A DNA stretch of 51,392 bases from Acidobacteriota bacterium (GCA_016213695.1 JACQZV010000034.1:1-51392); one strand, 5' to 3'. Shown: positions 7,680 through 16,862, numbered from the stretch's first letter. Numbers and translations are program-made. Notes: a model not told the origin generated them from the letters alone.

Positions 7680-9257
7680 CTATGGACGCGTCCGGCCGGA
7701 AAAAGTCGGGATCGAAAGTATACGGCGCGCGGCCAGCTTCCCGCTGCCGCCCGACATGAAGCCGCCCGGGTGCGTGCCGGCGCTGGAGAGATAGAGGCCG
7801 GCGATGGGGCCCTCGTGCCGGGCACAGCCGGGCACGGGGCGCATGCTCACCAACTGATCGAGCGCGAGCTCGCCGTGAAAGATGTGGCCGCCGTGGAACC
7901 CGTAGCGCGCTTCGAGATCCACCGGCGAGATGACGTCGGCGGCCACGACCAGTCTTTCGATGTCCGGGGCGAAGCGGTCGAGGGTGGAAAGCACACGCTT
8001 CAGGAGCAGCTCCTTCACCTCCGGCCAGCCGCCGGCGCGCAGCGCGTACGGAGCGTAGTGCGCGTAGATCGACATGACGTGCGCGCCGCGCGGTGCCAGG
8101 TCCGCGTCGGCGATCGAGGGAATCGTCACGTCGAGCCATGGGTCGGTTGAGATTTCGCCGTACTTGGCGTGGTCGAACGCGCGCTCGAGATAGTCGAGGC
8201 CGGGCCCGATGTGAATGCGTCCGGACAGCAGTTCCTCGCCGGCGACGCCGGTGAACGCCGGCAGCGCGGAGAGCGCCAGGTTGACCTTCGCCACCGTGCC
8301 GCTCGCCCGGTAATTGCGCATCTTCAGCAGGAAGTCCGGCGACAGGTCCCCCGGATTGACGAGCGTCAGGAACGTCGTCTTTGGATCGATGGCCGAGACG
8401 ACCGCCGCCGCCGGGATCTCGCGGCCGTTGGCCACCACGCCGCTGACGCGTCCGGCGTTGACGACGAGACGCTCGACCCGCGCGCCGGTCTGGATGTCGG
8501 CGCCGGCGGCGCGCGCCGCGGCCGCCATCGCCTGCGTCAGCGCACCAGGGCCGCCCCGGACGCGCGACAATCCCCCGCCGAGCAGCCGGCCGGCTTCGTG
8601 CAGCAGGAGGACCAGCGCCGACCCCGCCGACCGCGGCCCGAACATCGTTCCCGACAGCCCGGGCGCGGCCACGAGCGCACGCAGCAGATCCGAGTCGAAC
8701 CACTCGGCGGCGAAGTCCGCGACCGGCATCGGTGCCCACCGCAGCAACGCGTACGCGTTTCTGCGGCCGAGCGCCCGGAAGCGCTGAGCCGTGCGCAGCA
8801 GCGTCCAGACGTCGCGCGCGTCAGGCTCGTCGATGGCCGGCGCGGGCGACGTGAGGAGCGGCCCCAGCACGCGACAGACGGCGGTGAGCGAAGCCCGGTA
8901 CGCCGCGTACGCGGCCGCGTCCTTCGCATTGACGGACCGGAGCGCGTCGGCCGTGCGGCGATCGTCGCGATAGAGGACCGCGGGCGGCCCGCCGGCCGAG
9001 GGCACGCAGGCGTCGACCGGCGTCTGGAGGAATTCGACGCCGTGCCGCGCGAGCTGCATGTCGGCGGCGATGTCGCTCCGGAGCGACACGTGATGGCCGA
9101 GCGTCGGGCATCTGAAGCCGGGATGCAGCTCGCCGGTGACGGCGCCGCCGCCGACCTCGTCGCGCTGTTCGAGCACGAGCGGCGTCATGCCGGCCTTCGC
9201 GAGGTAGAAGGCGGCCGTCAGACCGTTGTGCCCGCCGCCGATGATGACGACTCGCAT
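7680..9257 (-). CDS. NAD(P)/FAD-dependent oxidoreductase, PYROXD2/phytoene-desaturase family (copy B)
   Basis: 525 aa. The N-terminal FAD-binding motif is 'VVIIGGGHNGLTAAFYLAKAG', followed by 'LVLEQRDEVGGGAVTGELHPGF'; the C-terminal FAD motif is 'GLYLSSAGTHPGGFMSGGSG'. This is the COG1233 group that contains carotenoid desaturases and PYROXD2. The closest signature is PYROXD2-like ('GGHNGL', 'HPGGFMSG'), so carotenoid synthesis need not be involved. The substrate is unknown. It lies 12 bp downstream of a paralogue, suggesting tandem duplication and one transcript. Confidence 0.87.
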   Translation of the reverse strand: MRVVIIGGGHNGLTAAFYLAKAGMTPLVLEQRDEVGGGAVTGELHPGFRCPTLGHHVSLRSDIAADMQLARHGVEFLQTPVDACVPSAGGPPAVLYRDDRRTADALRSVNAKDAAAYAAYRASLTAVCRVLGPLLTSPAPAIDEPDARDVWTLLRTAQRFRALGRRNAYALLRWAPMPVADFAAEWFDSDLLRALVAAPGLSGTMFGPRSAGSALVLLLHEAGRLLGGGLSRVRGGPGALTQAMAAAARAAGADIQTGARVERLVVNAGRVSGVVANGREIPAAAVVSAIDPKTTFLTLVNPGDLSPDFLLKMRNYRASGTVAKVNLALSALPAFTGVAGEELLSGRIHIGPGLDYLERAFDHAKYGEISTDPWLDVTIPSIADADLAPRGAHVMSIYAHYAPYALRAGGWPEVKELLLKRVLSTLDRFAPDIERLVVAADVISPVDLEARYGFHGGHIFHGELALDQLVSMRPVPGCARHEGPIAGLYLSSAGTHPGGFMSGGSGKLAARRILSIPTFSGRTRP

Positions 9258-9269
9258 GGGGAGGCTGAG

Positions 9270-10844
9270 TCAGGCAGCCGTGTCGGCAAGGATCTTCATC
9301 GCCGCGTTCCGCCCCGGGGCGCCCATGATGCCGCCGCCGGGATGCGTGGCCGAGCCGCACATGTAGAGATTCCGGACCGGCGTCGCGTATTGCGCCCAGC
9401 CCGGCGCGGGGCGAAGGAAGAAGAGCTGCTCGAGCGTCAGCTCGCCCTGGAAGATGTTGCCTTCCGACAGCCCCCACTCGCGTTCGAGATCGAGCGGGGT
9501 GACCACCTGGCGATGCCGGATGATGTGCCGCAGGTTCGGCGCATATTCGGCCAGCGTGTCGATGACCGCGTCGCCGAACTCCTCGCGCTTGTCGTCCCAC
9601 GACCCTTCCTTCAGGTCGTACGGCGCGTACTGGACGAAACACGACATCACATGCTTGCCGGGAGGCGCCACGCTCGGGTCGGTGAGCGACGGGATCACGA
9701 CGTCGATGTAGGGATGACGTGAGAAGCGGCCGTACTTCGCCGCGTCGTAGGCGCGCTCCATGTAGTCGACGCCAGGCGAAATCGAGATCGCGCCGCGCAG
9801 GTGCGCGCCCGGGCCCCGCAGGCAGGTGAAGTCCGGCAGCGCGTCGAGCGCCAGGTTGACCTTGCCTGAGGAGCCGCGGAACTTGTAGCGCCGGACGTCG
9901 TCCACGAAATCGCCCGGCAGCGCCCCGCCGTCGAGGAGCCGCAGAAACGTGAGGCGCGGGTCGACGCTCGACACGACCGTCGAGGCGCGCAGTTCATCGC
10001 CGTTGTCGAGGACAACACCCCGGGCCGTGCCGCCGCGGACGAGGATCTGCGCGACGGCGGTGCGCGCCCGGATCTCCACGCCGGCCTCGCGCGCGGCCAT
10101 CGCAATCGCGTTGGAGATGGCGCCGGTGCCGCCGCGCGGCAGCCCCCACGAGCGGAACGCGCCGTCGATCTCGCCCATGTAGTGGTGCAGCAGCACGTAG
10201 GCCGTGCCCGGCGAGCGCACGCCGAGAAACGTCCCGATGATTCCCGACGCCGCCATCGTCGCTTTCAGCGCGTCGGTCTCGAACCACCGATCGAGAAAGT
10301 CGGCCGCGCTCATCGTCATCAGCTGGACCAGGGCGTACTGGTCCTCGCGCGACATCGCGCGGAATCGCTGGACGAGCGACAGCAGCGCCCGGAGGTCGCG
10401 GGGACGGCGTGACATCGGATCGGGCGGCAGCATGCCGAGGATCGGCTTGACGAAGCGCCCCATTTCGACCATCGCGCGGCCGTACTCGTCGTACGCCTCG
10501 GCGTCGACAGGCGAGTGCCGCGCGATCTCGCGCCGCGTCCGCGCGTGGTCGTTGACGCGCCACAGGTAATCGCCGTCCGGCAGCGGCGTGAACGTGCCGT
10601 CGAGCGGCAGGATCTCGAGCCCATGCCGCGGCAGGTCGAGCTCGCGGATGATTTCGGGACGCAGCAGCGAGACGACGTACGAGCAGACCGAGAACTTGAA
10701 GCCGGGGACGATCTCTTCGGTGACGGCGGCGCCGCCGAGGACGTGGCGGCGCTCCAGCACGAGCACCCTGCGCCCGGCGCGCGCGAGATAGGCGGCGGCG
10801 ATCAGCCCGTTGTGCCCGCCGCCGATGACGATGACGTCGTACAC
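9270..10844 (-). CDS. NAD(P)/FAD-dependent oxidoreductase, PYROXD2/phytoene-desaturase family (copy A)
   Basis: 524 aa from a GTG start at 10842-10844. FAD motif 'VIVIGGGHNGLIAAAYLARAG', then 'LVLERRHVLGGAAVTEEIVPGF'; C-terminal 'NLYMCGSATHPGGGIMGAPGRNAAMKIL'. The length and all blocks match copy B. The gene starts 9 bp before the stop of the upstream membrane-protein gene is cleared, so membrane protein, copy A and copy B form a tight cluster. Reaction inferred only as FAD-dependent desaturation or amine-type oxidation. Confidence 0.87.
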   Translation of the reverse strand: MYDVIVIGGGHNGLIAAAYLARAGRRVLVLERRHVLGGAAVTEEIVPGFKFSVCSYVVSLLRPEIIRELDLPRHGLEILPLDGTFTPLPDGDYLWRVNDHARTRREIARHSPVDAEAYDEYGRAMVEMGRFVKPILGMLPPDPMSRRPRDLRALLSLVQRFRAMSREDQYALVQLMTMSAADFLDRWFETDALKATMAASGIIGTFLGVRSPGTAYVLLHHYMGEIDGAFRSWGLPRGGTGAISNAIAMAAREAGVEIRARTAVAQILVRGGTARGVVLDNGDELRASTVVSSVDPRLTFLRLLDGGALPGDFVDDVRRYKFRGSSGKVNLALDALPDFTCLRGPGAHLRGAISISPGVDYMERAYDAAKYGRFSRHPYIDVVIPSLTDPSVAPPGKHVMSCFVQYAPYDLKEGSWDDKREEFGDAVIDTLAEYAPNLRHIIRHRQVVTPLDLEREWGLSEGNIFQGELTLEQLFFLRPAPGWAQYATPVRNLYMCGSATHPGGGIMGAPGRNAAMKILADTAA

Positions 10845-10852
10845 GAGCTATG

Positions 10853-11530
10853 TCACGCGAACGGCGCCAGGAGGGTGCGGCCGATGGTGAGCCAGGCGTC
10901 CGATTCCCTCACATACACGCGGCAGAACGCCAGCAGGAGAATCGCGGCGCCATAGAGGTACGTCGGGTGCACGCCGCGGCGGGTCCGCCAGTCGTACGCC
11001 ATGGCGGCGCCGAGCGGAGCGAGCCACACGAGGAGAAACGCCCACGGCGCGTCGTACGGAATGCGGCGCGACACGGCCGCAAACATGAGCGCGATCGTGG
11101 CGAGGAGCATGAGCCGCTTGTGGACCTCGGGCCTGCGGCGATACGCAATCGCGGCGCCGAAAAAGCCGGCAAAGAGCACCATGTCGGCCAGGGGAAGCAG
11201 CAGGAAGGATGCCGCAGCATTGATGTCCCACGCCCCGCTGGCCATGTGCATCGCCGGCGCGTAGAAGGTGATGAGGAGCCCGATCGCCAGCACCATCGCC
11301 CCGTAGCCGATGCCGAGCGTACCGAGCGTCCGGTGCAGACGCGTGCGGCCGCTGCTGACCAGGGCGACCTGCGTGACGAGCAGCCCCATCCACCCGATGA
11401 AGACCGCGCCGTGCAGGTGGAACACCCACGGCCGCTCGCCGTCTCCCCGCAGGACCGGGCCGAAGTAGGTCGGCCAGAATCCCACGATGACCATTGCGGT
11501 CATCAGCAGGGAGACGCTCACGTAGCCCAT
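10853..11530 (-). CDS. Multi-pass membrane protein of unknown function
   Basis: 225 aa from ATG 11528-11530, which has a good 'GAGGAAG' site upstream; a very long upstream extension in this frame is antisense to the GcvT gene and not real. About six to seven hydrophobic segments are visible ('VSLLMTAMVIVGFWPTYF', 'HLHGAVFIGWMGLLVTQVAL', 'LGIGYGAMVLAIGLLITFY', 'FLLLPLADMVLFAGFFGA'). Conserved-looking His occur in 'HLHGAVF' and 'RLHRTLG', possibly haem or metal ligands. It heads the oxidoreductase cluster and is divergent from the GcvT-like gene. Confidence 0.75.
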   Translation of the reverse strand: MGYVSVSLLMTAMVIVGFWPTYFGPVLRGDGERPWVFHLHGAVFIGWMGLLVTQVALVSSGRTRLHRTLGTLGIGYGAMVLAIGLLITFYAPAMHMASGAWDINAAASFLLLPLADMVLFAGFFGAAIAYRRRPEVHKRLMLLATIALMFAAVSRRIPYDAPWAFLLVWLAPLGAAMAYDWRTRRGVHPTYLYGAAILLLAFCRVYVRESDAWLTIGRTLLAPFA

Positions 11531-11587
11531 ACTTGCTTCCTCGGGACGGAAGTATAGTCCCGCACGGGCCATCGTAAGATTCTCCCG

Positions 11588-12787
11588 ATGTCCATCGGGA
11601 CGGCGTTCCATCCCCGCACGCTGGCGCTCTGTGAGTCGCTGAACTACCGCGACTGGTCGGGCTATTACGCCGTGAGCGCGTACGAAGCGCACCACGAGCA
11701 CGAGTACAACGCCATCCGCAACGCGGCAGCGCTCATCGACATCTCGCCGCTCTTCAAGTACCGCGTCACCGGCCCCGATGCGAGCCGGCTGGTCGATCGC
11801 GTCATCACGCGCGACGTGCGCCGGATGGACGTCGGCCAGGTCTGGTACACCCCCTGGTGTGACGAGTCGGGCAAGGTCATCGACGATGGCACGGTCAGCC
11901 GGCTGGGGGAGCAGACGTTCCGGTGGACCGCGGCGGACCCGAGCCTGCGGTGGTTCCGGCTGAACGCCGCCGGCCTCGACGTCACGGTCGAGGACATCTC
12001 GGAGACGGTGGCGGCGCTCGCGCTGCAGGGGCCGACCTCGGCGCAGGTGCTGCGCGCGGCGGCCGACGCGGACATCGACGGCCTGCGGTATTTCCGCGTG
12101 ACGAGCGGCCGCATCGGCCGCGTGGCCGTGGACATTTCGCGGACCGGCTATACGGGCGACCTGGGCTACGAGATCTGGATGCCGGCCGCATCGGCCCTCG
12201 ACGTGTGGGACGCGCTGATGCAGGCCGGCGCGCCGTTCGACATCAAGCCGGCCGGCATGCTCGCCCTCGATGTGGCGCGTGTCGAGGCGGGGCTGCTCCT
12301 CATCGACGTCGACTTCAACAGCAGCAGGAAGGCGCTCATCGAGTCGCAGAAGTACACGCCATTCGAAATGGGGCTGGGCCGGCTCGTGACGATTGAGAAG
12401 GGGCCGTTTGTCGGGCGCCGTGCGCTCGCCGATGAGCAGCGCCGCGGGCCGTCGCGGATGATCGTGGGCCTGCAGATCGACTGGACCGAAGTGGAGGCGC
12501 TCTATGACGAGGTCGGCCTCGCGCCGGTGGCCCCGGCTGCCGCCTCGCGGGTGGCGGTGCCGGTCGTTCGCGATGGACAGCAGGTCGGCCGCGCGACGAC
12601 CACCGCATGGTCGCCGACGCTCAAGCGGCTGATCGCACTCGCCACGATCGACGCGTCGTCTTGTGCCGAGGGCACGCGGGTGACGGTCGAGGTCACCGTC
12701 GAAGCCACGCGTCACTACGTGGGCGCGACCGTGGTCAGGACGCCGTTCTTCAATCCTGCCCGCAAGACGGGGACGCCGCCGCTGTGA
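11588..12787 (+). CDS. Aminomethyltransferase-like protein (GcvT/T-protein superfamily)
   Basis: 399 aa. The T-protein fold is recognisable from 'YNAIRNAAALIDISPLFKY', 'TPWCDESGKVIDDGTVSRLG', 'LALQGPTSAQVLR', 'ISRTGYTGDLGYEIWMP' and 'GPFVGRRAL', followed by a C-terminal barrel. Members bind tetrahydrofolate and move one-carbon units (glycine cleavage, sarcosine or DMSP demethylation). No gcvH or gcvP is nearby, so it is probably not the glycine-cleavage enzyme itself. It is divergent from the PYROXD2-like cluster, which might supply a matching oxidation step; that link is a guess. Confidence 0.82.
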   Translation: MSIGTAFHPRTLALCESLNYRDWSGYYAVSAYEAHHEHEYNAIRNAAALIDISPLFKYRVTGPDASRLVDRVITRDVRRMDVGQVWYTPWCDESGKVIDDGTVSRLGEQTFRWTAADPSLRWFRLNAAGLDVTVEDISETVAALALQGPTSAQVLRAAADADIDGLRYFRVTSGRIGRVAVDISRTGYTGDLGYEIWMPAASALDVWDALMQAGAPFDIKPAGMLALDVARVEAGLLLIDVDFNSSRKALIESQKYTPFEMGLGRLVTIEKGPFVGRRALADEQRRGPSRMIVGLQIDWTEVEALYDEVGLAPVAPAAASRVAVPVVRDGQQVGRATTTAWSPTLKRLIALATIDASSCAEGTRVTVEVTVEATRHYVGATVVRTPFFNPARKTGTPPL

Positions 12788-12822
12788 CGCGTCGCAGTCC
12801 GCTCGCTCACAGCGTTTGTCAC

Positions 12823-12900
12823 TCCCACGGAACACTGAGGCGCAGAGGCACTGAGATCGCATTGGAATAATCTGCCCGGTGTCTCGGCGCCTCGGTGGTA
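12823..12900. repeat. Dispersed CACGGAG repeat, copy 2 (inverted pair)
   Basis: A degenerate copy, 'CACGGAACACTGAGGCGCAG...', is followed about 15 bp later by its inverse, 'GTGTCTCGGCGCCTCGG', so the locus can fold into a long imperfect hairpin between two convergent genes. It could also work as a terminator region. Confidence 0.6.
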
Positions 12901-12920
12901 CGTCACGGCGAAAAAATGGT

Positions 12921-14717
12921 CTAGCGTTCGGGCCGATCGATGTCGAGCCCGACGGCGCGCATCAGCGCGATCGCGTTGCTGCGCGTGACCGGCCCGGGCT
13001 TCAGGCGATAGTCGAAGCGCATCTCCCCGCCCTCGAACGCGTCCTCGAAATGCACGTTGAGGGCCCGCGGCGCCAGGTCCCCGGCAATGGCCGTGAGCGC
13101 CAGATCGTGCGTCGTGATCAATCCGATCGCCCCGCGGTCGAGGAGGCTTCCGAGCAGTCCCGCCGCCCCGATCAGGCGGTCGTGCGAGTTGGTTCCCTGG
13201 AACAGCTCGTCGAGGAGAAAGAGCAGGGGCGCCGGCCCCGCGGCCAGGTCGGCGAGCTGGCGGAGGCGCGTGATCTCCGCGTAGAAGCGGGACCGCCCCT
13301 CCTGCAGCGAATCCTGAATGCGCAGCGTTGCGCCAACCGCCAGCGGCGTGAGCCGCAGTTCGGCCGCCCGCACGGGAGCGCCCGCCTGCGCCAGCACGGC
13401 GTTGATGCCCACGGTCCGCAGCAGCGTGCTCTTGCCCGACATGTTCGAGCCGCTGACGACGAGCAGGCGCGCGGCGTCGGCGAGACGCACGTCGTTCGGC
13501 ACCATGCGCGCGGCCGGAATGAGCGGATGGCCGAGCGCCCGCGCGTCGAATCGCGCGCCGCCCTCGACGATGTCCGGCCAGGCATCGGCGGGATGTTCGT
13601 AGCGGTACGCCGCGAGCGAGCTGAGCGCCTCGAACTCGCCAACCGTGCGCAGCCATCCGCCGGCGCGCACGCCATGGACGCGCCGCCAGCCTTCGATCGC
13701 CCAGGCCAGATGCGTGCCCCACAGCAGCGCCGCGGCGACGGGCGCGAAGAACTGGTTGTGCTGCCAGTCGTGCAGCTCGACGAGCCGGCGCAGGCGTCCG
13801 ATGGCGGCCGACGCGGGCAGGCCGGCCATCTCGAGTTCGCCGCGGAGCGCGGCGAGGCGCGGGGCGCTGAATCGTCCCCGCTCGAGGCAGGCGAGGACGT
13901 GCGCGAGCACGTCCAGATCGCGCGCCGGACCTTCGGCGGCATGGAGAGCCTGCTCCACCCGCCGCCGCTGCGGGATCGAGAACAGCGCCTCCATGGCCGC
14001 GACCGCGATGAACGGCGCGTAGCGGCCCGACGCGAATCCATAGGCGGCGGTGGCGACCGCAAGGCAGGTCAGCGCCGCCGCGGCCGCCCGCCGCCATCGT
14101 CCGCGCAGCACCGGGGCTGCACTGGCCCAGGCGACGAGCGCCGTGGTGTCGACGCCGGCCCGGACGTCGGCGCCGGCGAGCGCGAGTGCTTCGCGCAGGT
14201 CGAGCGCGGATGCCAGCTCCGACACCGCCTCCTGGCGGAGGCGAATCTCGGCTGCGGGCGCCGGTCGTGCCAGCCAGTCGGCGAGCGCTTCCTCGCCCGC
14301 GCGTGTTCGCGCCACCGACAGCAGCTCGAAGAGGGAGCCCGGCCCGAACAGGTCGAGATCGGCGGCGTACGGGTGATGGTCGTCACCGAAGCGGTCGCCC
14401 GGCTCGCCGGTGCCGATCCAGCGGTCCTCGATTCGGGCGAGGCCCCGCTCGTAGAACGCGATCGACCGGGCCGCGGCGTCGCGGGCGCGAATCACGCGGT
14501 CGTGGCGGTGGACGAGCAGGGCGAACGCCGCCAGCGGGAGCGCCGCCCACCAGACGGGCGCGGCGCCGCGCCACCAGAAGGCGGCGACGAGCAGCGCGGC
14601 CGCGAAGACGAGCAGCCGGGCTGCGCTCAGGCGGCGGTCGCGCCGGACCAGGGCGTCGCGGGCCGCGCGCAGGCGAGCCAGACGGGCGCGGTACTCGTCG
14701 GGGGGAGGAACGGGCAC
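12921..14717 (-). CDS. Membrane-anchored MutS-like ATPase
   Basis: 598 aa. It opens with a charged coiled region and two TM helices ('LLVFAAALLVAAFWW', 'VWWAALPLAAFALLV'), then a MutS core-like helical region with further hydrophobic stretches, and a C-terminal MutS ATPase domain with Walker A 'VSGSNMSGKSTLLRT', Walker B 'LLFLLDELFQGTNSHD' and 'GLITTHDLALT'. The mismatch-recognition domain of true MutS (Phe-X-Glu motif) is absent, so it is not the mismatch sensor. This class is widespread and uncharacterised. It is divergent from the MocR regulator. Confidence 0.82.
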   Translation of the reverse strand: MPVPPPDEYRARLARLRAARDALVRRDRRLSAARLLVFAAALLVAAFWWRGAAPVWWAALPLAAFALLVHRHDRVIRARDAAARSIAFYERGLARIEDRWIGTGEPGDRFGDDHHPYAADLDLFGPGSLFELLSVARTRAGEEALADWLARPAPAAEIRLRQEAVSELASALDLREALALAGADVRAGVDTTALVAWASAAPVLRGRWRRAAAAALTCLAVATAAYGFASGRYAPFIAVAAMEALFSIPQRRRVEQALHAAEGPARDLDVLAHVLACLERGRFSAPRLAALRGELEMAGLPASAAIGRLRRLVELHDWQHNQFFAPVAAALLWGTHLAWAIEGWRRVHGVRAGGWLRTVGEFEALSSLAAYRYEHPADAWPDIVEGGARFDARALGHPLIPAARMVPNDVRLADAARLLVVSGSNMSGKSTLLRTVGINAVLAQAGAPVRAAELRLTPLAVGATLRIQDSLQEGRSRFYAEITRLRQLADLAAGPAPLLFLLDELFQGTNSHDRLIGAAGLLGSLLDRGAIGLITTHDLALTAIAGDLAPRALNVHFEDAFEGGEMRFDYRLKPGPVTRSNAIALMRAVGLDIDRPER

Positions 14718-14780
14718 AGGGCATTGTCGCCGCTCGGCGCAGGCGGGCGTGGCGCGCCGGTCCGGCAGCTGTTAAAATGA

Positions 14781-14812
14781 ACTAGAACAATAATAATATT
14801 GTACTAGTACAA
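14781..14812 (+). promoter_or_regulatory. Operator-like inverted repeats and promoter of the MocR gene
   Basis: Arms ACTAGAACAATA (14781-14792) and TATTGTACTAGT (14797-14808) match with one mismatch around a 4 bp spacer. The perfect palindrome TTGTACTAGTACAA occupies 14799-14812. A -10-like TAATAT lies at 14794-14799 inside the repeat. The start codon is at 14814, so the mRNA is probably leaderless or nearly so, and a bound regulator would block the promoter. Confidence 0.6.
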
Positions 14813-14813
14813 A

Positions 14814-16124
14814 ATGCGTATCACCGGACGGACCGCGGCCCGGATCGCCGCCTCCATCGAAGCGCACCTGCACGCCGGATCGCTCCACGGCGACCACGCC
14901 CTGCCGCCCGTCCGCGAGCTGGCGGCGACGCTCGGGGTCAGCCCCGGCACCGTCGCGGCGGCCTACAGGCAGCTCCGGGCGCGCGGCCTCGTCACCGGCG
15001 CCGGCCGCCGCGGCACGCGCGTGGCGCCGCGCCCGGCAGCTCCCGCCGGCGTCGCGGCCCCGCCTCCGCCGGACGGGGCGATCGACCTGGCGGGCGGCAA
15101 CCCCGACCCGGCGCTCCTGCCTCCGCTCGAACCGGCGCTTCGGACCGTGCGGGCGGCCCACGTGCTGTACGGCGGCACCACCGAGCACAAACGCCTCGTG
15201 GCGTTTGCCGCAGGCGAGTTCGAGGCGGACGGCATCCCGTCCCGCGCGATCGCCGTGCTCAGCGGCGCGCTCGACGCCATCGAGCGCATCCTTCGCGAGC
15301 ACCTCCGCCACGGCGACCGGGTGGCAATCGAAGATCCGGGCTTTCCCGGCCTGACCGACCTCGTGGTGAGCGGCGGCTTCGTGCCGACGCCGTTCTCGCT
15401 GGACGAGCACGGTCCGATCGCGGCCCAGCTCGACCACGCGCTCGACCGCCGCTGCCGCGCGGTCATCGTCACGCCGCGCGCGCAGAACCCGACGGGCGTG
15501 GCCATCGGCGAGCCGCGCGCCGCCGAGCTGCGCCGCGTGCTGCGCCGGTTTCCGGATGTCGTACTGATTGAGAACGACTATGCCGCGCCGATTGCCGGCG
15601 CGCCCATCTGTTCCCTCCGCGGCGCGTCGCACGAGCGATGGGCGGTGGTGCGTTCGACCTCGAAGTTCCTCGGTCCAGACCTGCGGGTCGCGCTCGTGGC
15701 GGGCGACGATCTCACCGTGGCCCGCGTGCGCGGCCGGCAGGCGCTCGGCATGCGCTGGGTGAGCCACATTCTGCAGGAGGCGGTGCTCGCGCTCTGGTCC
15801 GATCCGTCGAGCGCGCGGCGGCTGGCGCGGGCGGGCGGGATCTACGGGCAGCGCCGGCAGGCGCTGGTGGCGGCCCTGGCCGGCCACGGCATCGAGGTCG
15901 CGGCGCGGTCGGGGTTCAATGTGTGGGTGCCGGTCCGAGACGAGCAGCGCGTGGTGGGCGCGCTCGCCGCCCGCGGCTGGGCCGTCGCGGCCGGCGAGCG
16001 GTTCCGCATCCGGGCGGGGCCGGCCGTGCGCGTCACCACGTCGGCGCTGGAGCCCCCCGGCGCCGCGCGGCTGGCCGCCGATCTCGCGTGGGCGCTCGGT
16101 CGGTCCGGAGCGTCGTCTGCGTAA
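14814..16124 (+). CDS. MocR-type GntR regulator with aminotransferase-like domain
   Basis: 436 aa. The N-terminal GntR winged helix is 'LPPVRELAATLGVSPGTVAAAYRQLRARGLV' (about residues 25-60); the rest is a fold-type I PLP aminotransferase domain with 'FLGPDLRVALVAGDD' and the candidate PLP lysine in 'RSTSKFLGPD'. MocR proteins (PdxR, GabR, TauR) sense PLP or amino compounds. The start ATG at 14814 has no Shine-Dalgarno and sits directly after an operator-like palindrome, suggesting autoregulation. The target beyond itself and the divergent MutS-like gene is unknown. Its last 92 bp overlap the convergent DUF2461 gene. Confidence 0.88.
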   Translation: MRITGRTAARIAASIEAHLHAGSLHGDHALPPVRELAATLGVSPGTVAAAYRQLRARGLVTGAGRRGTRVAPRPAAPAGVAAPPPPDGAIDLAGGNPDPALLPPLEPALRTVRAAHVLYGGTTEHKRLVAFAAGEFEADGIPSRAIAVLSGALDAIERILREHLRHGDRVAIEDPGFPGLTDLVVSGGFVPTPFSLDEHGPIAAQLDHALDRRCRAVIVTPRAQNPTGVAIGEPRAAELRRVLRRFPDVVLIENDYAAPIAGAPICSLRGASHERWAVVRSTSKFLGPDLRVALVAGDDLTVARVRGRQALGMRWVSHILQEAVLALWSDPSSARRLARAGGIYGQRRQALVAALAGHGIEVAARSGFNVWVPVRDEQRVVGALAARGWAVAAGERFRIRAGPAVRVTTSALEPPGAARLAADLAWALGRSGASSA

Positions 16125-16806
16125 CACCGCGGCGCTCGGCGAGCAGCGGCGCGTTGAGGAATCGCACCAGCGGCGCGACCGCGCGGAAGATCGTCAGCAC
16201 CTGTGCGTAGAAACGGCCGCGGACCGCGAGGTCCGCCTCGAACTCGCACCCGGCGAGGAACTGCTTGAAGCGGAGGTACTCAGCCGCCGGATGATCCCTG
16301 GCGTAGCCGAGCGGCACGCGCGCCAGCCGCTCGCCGTCGAGCTCGCCGACGGCGCGGCGGAACGCCGGCGCCGTGACGATGCGACGCAGGCTGCGGTGGT
16401 GGGCGGCGATATGCTCCCGGATAGCGCGCAGGTCGGCCGGCGACGGCATGTAGAGGCCGCCGCCTATCCAGACCCAGCCGGGCGCGATCTCGAGGTAGAG
16501 GCCGGCGCCTTCGTTCCGTGCGAACCCTTGTGCCGGAAAACGCGCGCCGATATGCGTCTTGAGCGGCTGCTTGTCGCCGCTGAAGCGCGTGTCGCGGTAG
16601 ATGCGGTAGAGCGACACGCGCGGGTCGGACACGAGCTCGGGGGCGAACGCCGGCAGATCGCGGGCCAGCCGCGCCAGCAGCGCGATCATCGGGCCGCGCA
16701 CGTGCTGCTCGTACTGCGGCTTGCGCTCGCGAAACCAGTCGCGATTGTTGTGTCGCGTGAGCGAGCGGAGAAACGACAGCGTCTTTGGCGTGAAGGGCGA
16801 CGTCAC
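16033..16806 (-). CDS. DUF2461 family protein
   Basis: 257 aa from GTG 16804-16806, which has 'GAGGAT' upstream; an extension to 16857 lacks family similarity. The family hallmarks are 'FLRSLTRHNNRDWFRERKPQYEQHV', 'VSLYRIYRDTRFSGDKQPLKTHIGA', 'GAGLYLEIAPGWVWIGGGLYMP' and 'PRGYARDHPAAEYL'-like 'PLGYARDHPAAEYLRFKQF'. Function is unknown (TIGR02453 group). The C-terminal 30 or so residues are Arg/Ala/Pro-rich and overlap the end of the convergent MocR gene, so that tail may be an overrun beyond the domain. Confidence 0.85.
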   Translation of the reverse strand: MTSPFTPKTLSFLRSLTRHNNRDWFRERKPQYEQHVRGPMIALLARLARDLPAFAPELVSDPRVSLYRIYRDTRFSGDKQPLKTHIGARFPAQGFARNEGAGLYLEIAPGWVWIGGGLYMPSPADLRAIREHIAAHHRSLRRIVTAPAFRRAVGELDGERLARVPLGYARDHPAAEYLRFKQFLAGCEFEADLAVRGRFYAQVLTIFRAVAPLVRFLNAPLLAERRGVTQTTLRTDRAPTRDRRPAARRRGAPAPTW

Positions 16807-16862
16807 GGGCGATCCTCGGCGCGCGCAGCGCGCCAGAAGAGACTGGTGATAATACAACGATC

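Noticed and set aside
12921..14717. Mismatch-repair MutS
   Set aside because: The mismatch-binding N-terminal domain is missing and membrane helices are present; only the ATPase domain is shared.
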